From: Chara braunii
Lineage: Eukaryota; Streptophyta; Charophyceae; Charales; Characeae
NCBI GenBank assembly: GCA_003427395.1
Contig: BFEA01000444.1
Span: forward strand, 161,492 to 198,969
DNA length: 37,478 bases
Direction of reading: 5' to 3'
How positions within the stretch are numbered: position 1 is the stretch's first letter; each line of letters begins with the position of its first letter. Shown piece after piece: positions 21,338 to 31,776 of the stretch. The notes beneath the pieces were generated by a model. It made no database searches. It was not told the origin of the DNA and worked only from the letters and a program-made list of their open reading frames with translations. Position numbers and translations under genes: made by a program.

Positions 21338-22286
21338 TGAAACGGTATTCACCAGTTCGCAGTAGCCAATGCAGATCCCAGGGCTCGATCCCTAGTCCCC
21401 ACCTTACCTGTGTACAGTATCTGTGTCGACCCCTAGAGTTGAACCCACGACCTGTGTATTTGTAACAATTGGTAGGCTGTCGTAGGGTCCATAGGTAGCA
21501 GGGGTCCGATCTTTAGACCTGTCGAGTAGGAGTCTCCGTCAGGTCTAGAAGTCGTAGCTGTAGCTTTCTCGAAGGGTCAAGGTCGTAGCTGCTACAGTCC
21601 AGAAAGGTCAAGGTCGTACCTGCTACAGTATCGAAAGGCCAAGTCTATGGCCTTCCGGAAGGTCCGAGTAGTGGCCTTTCGCAGTTGCCCGGGTTTAAGC
21701 TGAGGCAAGTGGGCAAGTGGTGAGGCAAGTGGGCAAGTGGTGGAGTCTACCCGTGCTGAGTCAACAGCTCCAGTCCCAGTCAGTCCCGGTCCAGTCAAGC
21801 AAGTACCGCATGGGACTATGTGCACGACGGGCATGGGGAAGGGCCAGACCAACGAGCTGCAGAAGTATAAATCAAAGGGCAGCGCCCAGCCATTTAGTCA
21901 TTCCTGCATGAGCCACGCGGAAGCGCTGTCATAGCGACTTGTGCGAGGTGGTCTGCAGTGAGCCCGAGGACGAAGTGGGCGAGAGAGAAGGAGCGTAGCC
22001 ATAGCGATAGGGTAGTAGCGGCCATAGCCGCCGTAGCTGTAGATAGTGTGCAGTGTGAGTGTGTGTGTGTGTACAAAGTATCGCGTGTGGGATATCCAGG
22101 GTGATCCTGTGTATGTGAACAAAGAGTTGTGTGGGGGCTGAGTCGCCATAGCCATCGAAGTGAACTTGTATCTGAACTGTGTGCTTGGCTACCATATCTC
22201 TGAGTTTTGAGTGGGCGTTTGTCGCCAGTTTGCTGCGCACCTGTTTGCATGCATGCGAAGTGTGAATGAGAGCGAGTCTGATTGCA
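21338..22286 (+). repeat. 5' LTR of element B
   Basis: It runs from TGAAACGG to ATTGCA (949 bp) and is matched along its length by 30827-31776. Internal features are a 20-bp direct repeat (TGAGGCAAGTGGGCAAGTGG, twice, about 21700-21740), a cluster of GGTCAAGGTCGTA/GCTGCTACAGT units (21551-21660), a TATA box and CCATAGC motifs. Confidence 0.95.
21866..21872 (+). promoter_or_regulatory. Putative TATA box in the 5' LTR of B
   Basis: TATAAAT in a GC-rich setting, also kept in the 3' LTR (31354-31360). A start site about 30 bp downstream would leave roughly 390 bp of R-U5. This is inferred from sequence only. Confidence 0.5.
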
Positions 22287-22287
22287 T

Positions 22288-22299
22288 TGGTATCAGAGC
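22288..22299 (+). other. Primer-binding site of element B
   Basis: TGGTATCAGAGC lies 1 bp after the LTR end and is the initiator-Met tRNA type, as in elements C and D. Confidence 0.93.
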
Positions 22300-22449
22300 T
22301 GGTACCCGCTATTCCACGCGCGTCGTCGAGTGCCGCAGGGAGAATAATGCGCCATAGCCGAAGTGGCCAACGGAGAAGAAGTCCGCCATAGCGGACACGG
22401 AGGTTGAAGAAGCCGCCGCGCGCACCTGCAGAGAAGACCACGACAAAGA

Positions 22450-22452
<3 letters not shown>

Positions 22453-22505
<53 letters not shown>
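22453..22505. repeat. (AG)n microsatellite
   Basis: A pure AG run within the leader of element B. Confidence 0.95.
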
Positions 22506-22508
<3 letters not shown>

Positions 22509-22887
22509 TGAGTGATACAAGATTGGTTAACTATGTACCTGCATTGAAGACATCGCTACGACGAGAGAGGGAGAGAGAGAGATGAGCGATACAAGTTTGG
22601 TTGTCACGTACCTATGAAGTGTGCCGTGCAGTCCCACAAAGTGAAGAGGCGGCCATAGCCGCGGAGCTCGACCACAGAGTAACGAAGAAGGGTGAAAGAG
22701 AGGACAGAGGGGGAGACCGAGAAGGGTGGAAGAAGCCATAGCCGAGGAGGTGAAGGGAGAGACGATAAAAAAAAAAAAAAAAAAAGGAAGAAGACAGTCG
22801 GGGTGAAGAGAAAGGAGGCGAGGTAGGGAGAAAGGAAGGAGAAGGGTGGTGAGGAAGGAGAAGCCGGCAACCATAGCTGATCGGGCG

Positions 22888-23043
22888 TTGACCAGGAGAG
22901 TTGACCAGGCGTTGACTGGGCGTTAACTGGGGTTGACCGGGAGTTGACCGGGAGTTGACCGGGAGTTGCCCGGGAGTTGACCGGGGGTTGACTGCAGCGT
23001 TGACCAAGGCGTTGACCAGGGCTGTTGACCACGAGTTTGACCA
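22888..23043. repeat. Tandem TTGACC minisatellite (W-box-like array)
   Basis: Units of about 11 bp (GTTGACCGGGA and variants) give twelve TTGAC words in about 155 bp, with a few decayed units (GTTAACTGG, GTTGCCCGG). TTGAC[C/T] is the core bound by plant WRKY factors; a regulatory role is inference. Confidence 0.85.
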
Positions 23044-23508
23044 AGCTGGAATCGGTATAATCTCGCCAAGCCTTCAACCTATCTCCTCGCCCTATGGATG
23101 TGCACACACCCTGTGGTACTTGTTGAGTCAAGTCTGTCTGTCTCTTCTTTCTGCATTGAGTCTCTTTTGTCCAGGTGTTAGGAACTCTGTGGATGAAGGA
23201 TAGGGCCTTGTTGACCAAACCCACACGGGCTGAGTAGGGCTAAAGACTGTGTCTGACGACTCGACTGTCCCGGAGGACACGAACCCTCCCAAGGACTGGT
23301 ACTGACCGGCGGGCTGCTCAGTGTGGCACGGTAGGCCCAAAATCCGAGTTGTGGGCTGCACAACAGCCCGTCTAAGTCTTGAGAAGACCTGCTGATCGCG
23401 TCGTCCTGTCTGCGACGTTAAATAATTCCTGAGGAGTTACGGGGGATCTCCTTAAATGCCTCCTGATCAGCAACAGGTCTTGTAGTGACAACCTTAGAGT
23501 AGGTCTAG

Positions 23509-24977
23509 TGTAGCATATCACAAAGTGAAATGCACTGACACCCTAGGATCTAGCAATGACGAAAGTGGCAACAACCAGCAGCATAGGTGCAGCATTCACA
23601 AGATGTCAATGTGCATAATGCAAAGAGCAACCCAATGAGAAATCAACAACAACACATTCGTATCATTATCATCATGGGCTGTGAAGCAGCGCAGCGGAAG
23701 ATTTAGTATCAAAGGACACGTGGACAACAACATGAAAAGGAGAAAACTTCGGAAGGGCAAGACATCAGAAAGATTGCCCTTCCGCTCACACACATAGGGA
23801 GAGATCCATAGACATGCGAGAGAGAAGGGGGAGGGACGAAGGTAACCAAGTCCAACCCAAATCTGATCTCCGAATGTCGCACACAGTTCAATCCCAATGT
23901 AGAGTGCAAGTCTGACCTAAATGTCGTGTCCAATAGGGCAGAATGCCGTGTCCAAACAATGTCTGCGGTTACCTCTATCTCTACTCTGAGAAGAAGAAGA
24001 AGAAGAAGAAGAACTTCGGAGGAGTAGGAGGAGAAGAGGAGTGGAGAAGAAGAAGAAGGAGAAGAAGAAGAAGAAGAAGAAGAAGAAGAAGAAGAAGAAG
24101 AAGAAGAAAGCTAGGTCTTTTCTGCACTTACCTGGCGATGGCTGAACTTGCAGGTACCGCGGAGCCAGCTATGGCGCTGGGCAGGTAAGTCCTCTTCTCT
24201 CTCTCTCTCTCTNTCTCTCTCTCTCTCTCTCTCTCTCTCTAACTCCACTACCCTCCTCGGCGTTGGACTCCTCCAGCGCTGTGCCTCATGGCCGATGAGC
24301 AGCGCAGCTGCAGTCTCGAAATAGCGCAGCAGGGAGTCTCCAAAATAGCGCAGCAGCCAAGTTCCTGAACCAGCATAACGCTGGATTTCTCCTGGTACCT
24401 TCTGTTTCGAACTGGGCAACGGGCCAACTTATGTAGCGCTGGGCCAGGACTGAAAACCCACGGCCTGCGTCCTGGACCGTGCAGATCGAAATCCGATCCA
24501 CGGTCCAGATCGCAGGCTTTGAAACTGGTTCAGCCCTTGGCCTAAAACGGCCTGCCTGGGTCCCTACCGGACGTCCAGGCCCTGCCCAGGGCTGGCCTGT
24601 TCGGTACCTGGTCCGATTCAGGGCCTATGCGAATGCATCGGGCCTGAACGTCGGTCCAGGTCCGAATGGTCCAACATCTGTCCGAAAACAAAAAAAACGG
24701 TCCAAACGTTTTTGGAGGCTCAGCCTCTGGGCCTGAATCAGGTCCTGGCCCTAGAACGTGTACCTGGCCACAAAACGGACAACAGCACACACGTTAGAAA
24801 AACAACANCAATTAAATAAATAAAAGAATATAAAAATACTCTAAAGCTGGCGTTTTTCTGATGCAGGCCCAAGTAAAAATGCCATAGGGCCTTCAGGTTG
24901 CGGTGACGCGACCTGGGGGCCCTATTCCAACCTCGGGTCCCGTGAGGGGCCCGTGTGTAGGCTCTCAGCATGTAACA
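23509..24977 (-). mobile_element. Solo LTR nested in the leader of B (minus orientation)
   Basis: The insertion is bracketed by a perfect 5-bp duplication, TCTAG (23504-23508 and 24978-24982). On the minus strand it starts TGTTACATGC, exactly as the LTR of element D, and ends TATGCTACA, giving TG..CA ends. It holds (AAG)n at about 23986-24108, (TC)n near 24199-24240, and GGCC-rich hairpin-prone sequence, like the D LTR. No internal retroelement sequence remains, so it is best read as the product of LTR-LTR recombination. It is younger than element B. Confidence 0.85.
23986..24108. repeat. (AAG)n-rich tract
   Basis: GAAGAAGAA units, briefly interrupted by GGAGGAG sequence. Open frames here are low-complexity Lys/Arg runs and are not genes. 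Confidence 0.9.
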
Positions 24978-25117
24978 TCTAGGCTAGGGATCCTAGTTGA
25001 CAGGATCCTGTCCGGATTCAGTAAGTCCTTAGATCGAGTTAGTAGGTTTGTTAGTCAGGGGGAGTACAGTCTAAGTGGTGAGGAGTGGAACCGTTATCCG
25101 GTTGTGCACCAGACACC

Positions 25118-27112
25118 ATGGTTGACACCCGTAGTGGGAAGAGTACTGTTCCCCAATCCGAGGCCGAGCAGACCCGGATCGTCGCCATTTTGAGGGAGAG
25201 AAAAGAGAAGAAAGAGTTCCTCAAGCAGGCGAAGTTAAAGGCTATCGCAGAAGAGCAGGTGGCAAAGAAAAAGCAATTAGAAAAAGAGATGTTGAGGTTT
25301 CAGAAAGAAAAAATGATGATGTTACAGCGAGAGGAAGAAGAGAAGAGAACGACTGTTGAGGAAGCAGCAGCAGAAGAAGAGGAGGTAGAAGAGGAACCTC
25401 TTGAAAGGAGGCGTAGGGAAGAAAGAGGAGAAGCAAGTGGCACGAAGCGAGAAGATGCCTGGATGGAGAAAAAAATCAGTGAGTGGGTGGCTAGTCTATC
25501 GTTGGGGGAGGATGAGGAGGCACAGTTGTACGTGCCACAAGAGGAGAAAGAAGCATTCGCCAGGGTATTAGAGATGATAGAGGATCCCCTGGAACGTCAG
25601 ACAACAGAGGATGCGAAGAAGTTGGAGTGGAAGCTGCGGATGATGAGGGAGAAGAAGAGAAGGAGGGAGGAAGCCAATCGAGTGGCGAAAGAAGTGGAGA
25701 AAGTCCGGGCATGCAGACCAGAGATGCAGGAACAAACAGAGGTCCCCGCAAAATTAGATAAGATTATAGGGTACCTGGAGGTCCTGAGTGAGGCTTGGCT
25801 AGAGGAGCATCAGGCCAACAAGGGTCACAATGTGACCCTGCTTGCCATGCAATCCGGTTTTAGAGAGTTTGCGCGCGACGTGGTTACCCACGTCGGGACC
25901 GAAGCCAAAAAGTTAAAGGAAGGCGCAGAGAAGTTCTGTGTCGGCGCCATTGAAGGCGCCGAAGTAGTGGCCATAGCAGAGGCCTCATCACGTCCCCGCA
26001 AAGAGCCAGTAAAGCTCAAATTCCCAGATTCTTACAGCGGGAAGAAGGACGATAGTTTTGATAACTAGGAGGCTAGCGTCAATACTTACATCTATTTGCA
26101 GCATATCGCCCCCGAGGAGCAAGTCCTCGTTGCCTTCCATGCATTGAAGGATGAAGCAGCCAGCTTCGCCAGGTCCCTAGCGCGCGCCACCGATTGCGAG
26201 CACAATATGATTACGTATTCTAGACTCACCCCTCTCTCCACTTTCCTCAAACTCCTGCGTGAGAGGTTTGTTGACGTCATGAGAGGCGTCCGGGCCTCCA
26301 ATAAACTCCAAACTATCCACTCGCGACAGTGGAGGAGTGCACGAGCACTCAAAGCTGTCATGGACGACTTGGTAGTCGTCCCGGACCATGGTGTCACTGA
26401 GACCCAATTGGTCCAGTTGTTTTATCGTGCCATGCCAGAGCCCTTACGAGGGCACTTCTTTGACAAGAACCAGCAGCCTAACATTACGTAGGACGCATTG
26501 AGTAGAGAGGTGGTCTTGTTCGAGGCAAAGTCCATGCCAGTTTCCACTTTCTGGCACAAGGACTTGGACAAGGGTAAAAAGTGGAAGGGTCGTACCATCT
26601 CTGGCCCGGTCAAGGCCAAGGATCATCTGATCCTTACTTTAGACGAAGGTGGTACAAATGAGGTCCCCTACAGCCAGATTGAGTGGGGACTCGAGGAGGA
26701 GGACAGTAGCATGGGTCAGGGGAGGTCCTATGCAACTGTCGTGGTTGGAGGGAGGCCGCAAGGTAGAGGAGGAGGCCAGGGCAGAAGGGGCCAGGCCATG
26801 GGAGGCCGAGGATCGGGCTCACAGGGGTTTGGCGGTCAAGGGAACCGTCAAGCGGGAGGTAGGGGTCAAGGTCCCAGTCGGTCCCCACAGCGACGAGGTG
26901 GTAGGTCACCTCAAAGGTCAGGAGGTTGGCACCCAGGTTGGCCACAAGGCCGACTCTGGGAAGATCTGGGCCTGGACCAGAAAGTGTGGCAACAGCGCAT
27001 GGAGCAGGGGCAGTGCATTTACTGTGGTGACCCTGCCCATATCATAAACTATTGTCCTAAGTATAAACAGGCCCAATGGGCTGCCCAGGAGTCAAAAGGC
27101 AGCCGCCGGTAG
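25118..27112 (+). pseudogene. Element B gag
   Basis: The ATG at 25118 (CACCATGG, ideal context) starts MVDTRSGKSTVPQSEAEQ. Residues 20-230 are Lys/Glu-rich and likely coiled coil. The capsid-like region follows from LKFPDSYSGKKDDSF (about 26020) to about 26530. An Arg/Gly-rich stretch (26750-26950) precedes a CX2CX4HX4C zinc knuckle, CIYCGDPAHIINYC (27014-27055). Gag ends at TAG 27110-27112. In-frame TAG stops at 26066 and 26489 break it. Protein made to the zinc knuckle would package RNA; pol is reached only by a -1 shift at the end of gag. Confidence 0.9.
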
Positions 27113-27131
27113 GGGTTGCAACTGCCCCTAC
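27091..27131 (+). promoter_or_regulatory. Candidate -1 frameshift site of element B
   Basis: The gag frame reads GAG TCA AAA GGC, so the heptamer is GTCAAAA (27091-27097), a degenerate form of the CCCAAAA of element C. Downstream, GTAGGGG (27109-27115) pairs perfectly with CCCCTAC (27125-27131) around a 9-nt loop. The gag stop TAG lies inside the 5' arm. Position, loop size and spacing match element C, and one base pair differs by a compensatory change. Confidence 0.6.
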
Positions 27132-28065
27132 AATTAGGCCATGTGGGGAAGCGAGCGCGCACGTACAGGAAACTCCCACACCACATGAGCCTTCGGCAGA
27201 GGTTGCAGGCCCGTGCCTAGTTAGCTGTCCAGAGACTGCTTGTGTCAACGTCTCTCTAGGCACGTCCCTCACAGGCGTGGCAGAGGAATTGAAGGAGATG
27301 ATGCATGCCTGGGCCAAGATGAAGAAAGATAGTAAAGGGCAGCTAGTGTTAGTTGATGTAGAAGTTTTCAGGAGTAGAGTTGGGGCCCTTATAGATTCAG
27401 GGGCCACGCATAGTTATATTAGTCGTAGAGCGTTGAAGAAGCTGAGGCTAGGATTGAAAGTCCAAAAGTTAGAAGACCCCATAGTTAGTGTCCTCGCAGA
27501 CAACCGCACGATGCATGTTGAGGACTACGTAGAGGGAGTCCAGGCGTATTTTCGCCTAGAGAAAGATGGGCAGGTGGAGAAAGTTCTCCATTCCCTGACT
27601 CTCCTCGTTCAGGATGACCTTCCTTTTGATATAGTCCTAGGTATGGACTGGGGAGAGACAGCAGGGGCCACACTCCACTTGAGAGAGCATGAGTGTAGGC
27701 TCCCTAGTCCGTCAGGCGAGGTTAAGACAGCCCGGTTGTTTCATGTGTCAGGAGTAGACAACTCGCTGGCACATTGTTGTCTCAGTGCTCCCGCATTTGC
27801 GCGACTAGTAAGAAAGGAGCAGTTAGAAGACCAGGTCTTTGTAGTGTATGTGAGACCTGTCACTGAGCCTAAGGAAGAGGATAGTTCCATGGATCCAACC
27901 ATTGCCAAGCTGTTGGAAGAGTTTAAAGATCTAAAAGAGCCGCCAACAAGAGTAGTGTCGCGGCCGATCCAGCACAGGATAGAGATAGAGCCTGGCAGTA
28001 GAACTCCTAAGGGAGCAGTCTACATGATGTCTCCTAGAGAGTTAGAGGAGGAGCTGCGCAAGTAG
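27094..28065 (+). pseudogene. Element B protease
   Basis: Pol is in the -1 frame relative to gag. After a conserved start (QPPVGVATAPT) and a variable linker comes the aspartic protease: GALIDSGATHSYISRRALKK with its DSG near 27395, a flap region of about 55 residues, and the second block FDIVLGMDW (about 27628). The RT entry blocks follow (RPIQHRIEIEPGSRTPKG, YMMSPRELEEELRK). A TAG at 28063 ends the open frame where the family has Gln, directly before the first RT motif. Apart from that stop the protease reads intact. Confidence 0.88.
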
Positions 28066-29270
28066 TTGGACGAGCTCCTGGAGAAAGGTTGGATTAGGCC
28101 CAGTTCGTCTCCTTTTGGAGCACCAGTTTTGTTTGTCCCCAAGAAGGAAGGAGGGATACGTATGTGCATAGACTATAGGGGTCTGAATGCGATTACAGTT
28201 AAGAATGTTGAACCACTGCCCAGGATAGACGATCTCTTAGATCGGGTGCACGGTTGCAGGTATTTCTCAAAGATAGACTTGAAGTCCGGGTATCTTCAGA
28301 TAGAGGTCCATCCTGATGACCATTACAAGACTGTGTTCCGGACTAGATATGGGCATTATGAGTTCATAGTTATGCCCTTTGGACTGACCAATGCGCCAAC
28401 TACATTTCAGCGATGTATGAATGATTTGTTTAGGCCTTGGTTGGATAGATTCATCGTAGTTTACTTAGACGACATCCTAGTATTCAGTAGGACCCTCCAC
28501 GAACATCAGGGTCATTTGAGGCAGGTCTTGGAGAAGCTCAGAGAGGCTAACTTCAAGATCAACGTGAAGAAGTGCGAGTGGGCCAAGACACAAGTCTTGT
28601 ACTTAGGCCACGTGTTAGACGGAGATGGCATTAAGCCAGAGGACAGCAAGATAGTGGCGATTAGAGACTGGCCGACGCCCCTCACGTTGACAGAGTTGCG
28701 ATCGTTCTTAGGCCTAACTAACTACTATAGGAAGTTCGTGAGGAACTTCTCGACTATCGCCGCACCCCTCTGCAGATTGCTTAAAAAAGAGGCAATCTGG
28801 CAGTGGGATAAGGACTGTACGTCTGCGCTAAAGAAGTTGAAGCGCGCGTTGATAGAGTACCATATCCTCAAAGTAGCAGATCCGTCCTTGCCATTTGTCG
28901 CCACCATGGACGCGAGTCAGTATGGGATAGGAGCCGTGTTACAGCAGGACGACGGCAATGGCTATAGACCCGTAGAGTTCATGTCAGCGAGGATGCCCTC
29001 AAAGAAGGTTGCTACCTCTACGTCTGAAAGGGAACTCTACGCTCTCAGGCAGGTTTTAGAGCACTGGAAGCATTACCCTCTTGGGAGGCACTTCAAGGTG
29101 TATTCAGACCACGAACTGCTTAGATGGCTGAAGACACAGGCCAAAATGACACCTAAGTTGACTAGGTGGGCCGCCGAGATAGACCAATACGACTTTGAGC
29201 TCAAGCTGGTTAAGGGCAAATACAATGTAGTTGCGGATGCTCTGAGTAGGAGATCAAACTACTTTGGAGC
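28066..29270 (+). pseudogene. Element B reverse transcriptase and RNase H
   Basis: The RT has all seven blocks: [56 protein letters not shown], the catalytic YLDD (28462-28473), [10 protein letters not shown] and [11 protein letters not shown]. RNase H follows without a break: [44 protein letters not shown], and VVADALSRR at about 29250. All catalytic acidic residues are visible. This part is intact as a reading frame and would be active if translated. It copies the element RNA into cDNA and removes the RNA strand. Confidence 0.95.
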
Positions 29271-30788
29271 CATAGTTCACTATCTAGACATAGGGAGTGA
29301 CCTGCAAGAGAAAGTTAGACAGGCTTATGCGCAATACCCTATTTATAGTGACCTCCTCAAGAAAGTTAAGGAGGCCCCAGAGACCGAACCAGATTACCGC
29401 ACTATAGAGGGTTTGTTGTTTGAGAAGACTAATGTCGTAGACCGTTTGTGCGTTCCTAACAGTGAAGAGATCCGTAGTCTGATCCTAGGGGAACGCCACG
29501 ACACAGAGGGACACTTCGGTTGGCAAAAGACTTTAGCCAATCTGATGTATGCGTATACGTGGCCAGGAATGAAGAACGACTGCATAGAGTACGTCCGCAG
29601 TTGTAAAGTTTGCCAAAGAAATAAGAGCACTACGCGTGCCCCTCTAGGTCTTGTCAGACCCTTGCCTATTCCTGACCAGCCCGGAGATTCTGTGTCCATT
29701 GACTTTATGGATACGCAGGTCAAGAGTAGGTACGACAAGAGCCAAGTTATGGTTATAGTCGATAGATTTAGCAAGTATGTTGTTTTTGTTCCTCTACCTG
29801 CAGAGGCACGTGCAAAGTTAGTCATACATAAGTTCTTTGATTTTTGGGTTAGTGAGCATGCAGTCCCATTGTCTATAGTCAGCGATAGAGATAGCCGCTT
29901 TACGAGTCAGAACTGGCAGGAGCTGATGAAAGTCTATAGGTCAAAGTTGCCGATGTCGTCTAGCCGCCATCCAGAGACTAACGGTCAGACCAAGTAGATG
30001 AACAAGATCCTCCAGCAAGTTCTGCGCATGTATATTAGACCGGATCAGATTGATTGGGACGAGATGTTACCCAAGGTAGCCAGTGCATACAATAACAGCG
30101 TGCATTTGTCCACCTGTCGCACTCCCAACGAGTTGCACAAGTCCTTTAGACCGCGTAGACCGTTTGAGGGACTTAACCGGGATCAGGTTCACAGGCTACC
30201 GCCCGGTACTAGGGAGTTCGCGATACAGCACGAGAAAAAAATAACCACTGTTGTTGAGGACCTCGGGAAGGCCCAGCACCGAATGATAGAACAGGCTAAT
30301 AAGCACCATCGCCCATCGCAATTTCAGGTAGGCGACCTGGTCTGGGTCAAGTCTAAAGAGTTTGCGCCTGAGGAGAACATCTCGCAAAAGTTACTGCCCG
30401 CGTATAGAGGACCGTGGCCAGTTCTAGAAGTTAAGGGCGGAGAGGATGGACCGTCCTACACCATAAAGATTCCATCACACCTCCACACCTACCCTGTTTT
30501 TCATGCATCAAAGTTGCTGTCGTGTGTCACAAGTCAACAGTTCCATCTAGGAGGTCCATGCTCCCCCCAGACATGGACGGCAGATACGACATTGACGGCA
30601 TTGTGGGTGAAGATATGTTCAGAACAGGAGGTAGAGGCCGTCCGCAGAAGCAGTATAAGGTCCGGTTTGCTTATCAGGAACTGGAGGACGACCGCTGGTT
30701 CACTAGAGTAGAACTTTTAGAGACCGCTCCCGACATAGTTAGAGCTTACGAGAGAGATAAGAAAGGGAAAGGTCCTGCCTTGGACTGA
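29271..30788 (+). pseudogene. Element B integrase with degenerate chromodomain-like tail
   Basis: The HHCC zinc finger reads [13 protein letters not shown], then CKVCQRNK. The DDE core has SIDFMDT (first Asp), SDRDSRFTS (second Asp) and HPETNGQTK, where the catalytic Glu is Lys and the next codon is a TAG (29995). After the stop the same frame continues with YNNSVHLSTCRTPNEL, GDLVWVKSKEF and HPVFHASKL-like YPVFHASKL. An indel near 30540 moves the rest to another frame, which holds MDGRYDIDGIV and QYKVRF, then DRWFTRVELLETAP, to the TGA at 30786. The tail corresponds to that of element D and is a weak relative of the chromodomain. Confidence 0.9.
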
Positions 30789-30826
30789 GTTATTCTCGGA
30801 GGACCTCAAATTTAGGCCAGCGGGAG

Positions 30827-31776
30827 TGAAACGGTATTCACCAGTTTGCAGAGCCGATGCAGATCCCAGGGCTCGATCCCTAGTCCCCACCTTACCTGTG
30901 TACAGTATCTGTGTCGACCCCTAGAGTTGAACCCGTGACCTGTGTATTTGTAACAGTTGGTAGGCTGTCGTAGGGTCCATAGGTAGCAGGGGTTCGATCT
31001 GTAGACCTGTTGAGTAGGAGTCTCGGTCAGGTCTAGAAGTCGTAGCTGTAGCTTTCTCGAAGGGTCAAGGTCGTAGCTGCTACAGTCCAGAAAGGTCAAG
31101 GTCGTACCTGCTACAATATCAAAAGGCCAAGTCTACGGCCTTCCGGAAGGTCCAAGTAGTGGCCTTTCGAAGTTGCCCATGTTTAAGCTGAGGCAAGTGG
31201 GCAAGTGGTGACGCAAGTGGGCAAGTGGTGGAGTCTACCCGTGCTGAGTCAACAGTTCCAGTCCCAGTCAGTCCTGGTTCAGTCAAGCAAGTACCGCATG
31301 GGACTGTGTGCACTACAGGCATGGGAAAGGGCCAGACCAACGAGCGGCAGAAGTATAAATCAAAGGGCAGCGCCCAGCCATTTAGTCATTCCTGCGTGAG
31401 CCATGCGGACGCGCTGTCATAGCGACTTGTGCGAGGTGGTCTGTAGTGAGCCTGAGGACGAAGTGGGCGAGAGAGAAGGAGCTTAGCCATAGCGATAGGG
31501 TAGTAGCGGCCATAGCCGCTGTAGCTGTAGATAGTGTGCAGTGTGAGTGTGTGTGTGTGTGTACAGAGTATCACGTGTGGGATATTCAGGGTGATCCTGT
31601 GTATGCGAACAAAGAGTTGTGTGGGCGCTGAGTCGCCATAGCCATTGAAGTGAACTGGTATTTGAACTGTGTGCTTGGCTACCATATCTCTGAGTTTTGA
31701 GTGGGCGCTTGTCGCCAGTTTGCTGTGCACCTGTTTGCATGCATGCGAAGTGTGAATGAGAGCGAGTCTAATTGCA
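30827..31776 (+). repeat. 3' LTR of element B
   Basis: It runs from TGAAACGG to ATTGCA (950 bp), colinear with 21338-22286, with a one-base indel near its start and a 2-bp length change in a GT run. A short purine-rich GCGGGAG lies directly upstream. Confidence 0.95.
31354..31360 (+). promoter_or_regulatory. Putative TATA box in the 3' LTR of B
   Basis: TATAAAT at the position equivalent to that in the 5' LTR. Confidence 0.45.

Larger units (their letters stand above)
22300..23508 (+). other. Leader of element B, part 1
   Basis: No gene is seen. The leader holds (AG)n at 22453-22505, a poly-A at 22767-22785, five CCATAGC motifs, and the TTGAC array. It resumes at 24978 after the solo LTR and reaches the gag ATG at 25118. 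Confidence 0.7.
21338..31776 (+). mobile_element. Element B: nearly complete Ty3/gypsy retrotransposon with nested solo LTR
   Basis: Two LTRs of about 950 bp in direct orientation flank a primer-binding site, a long leader, gag, and protease-RT-RNase H-integrase in the -1 frame. The total is 10.4 kb, of which about 1.47 kb is a later solo LTR insertion in the leader. Counting by hand, the LTRs differ at about 43 of 949 positions (about 4.5%), mostly transitions. Gag and pol carry four in-frame TAG stops, and a frameshift lies near the pol end, so this copy is not autonomous. The 5-bp flanks (CTCAC left, TCTCC right) do not match. Confidence 0.93.

Noticed and set aside
22888-23043. CRISPR-like array.
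   Set aside because: Units are contiguous 11-bp repeats without unique spacers, in eukaryotic DNA.
25242-25751. Minus-strand Leu/Pro-rich frames in gag B, resembling membrane proteins.
   Set aside because: They mirror the Lys/Glu-rich coiled-coil part of gag on the other strand.
5477-30788. TAG might encode Gln (nuclear code change, as in some ulvophyte algae).
   Set aside because: Many TAGs sit at Gln positions. However, B gag TAGs fall where other residues are expected, A and C also have TGA and TAA stops and indels, and gag in B and C properly ends at TAG. Decay explains this better; the host exon has no in-frame TAG.
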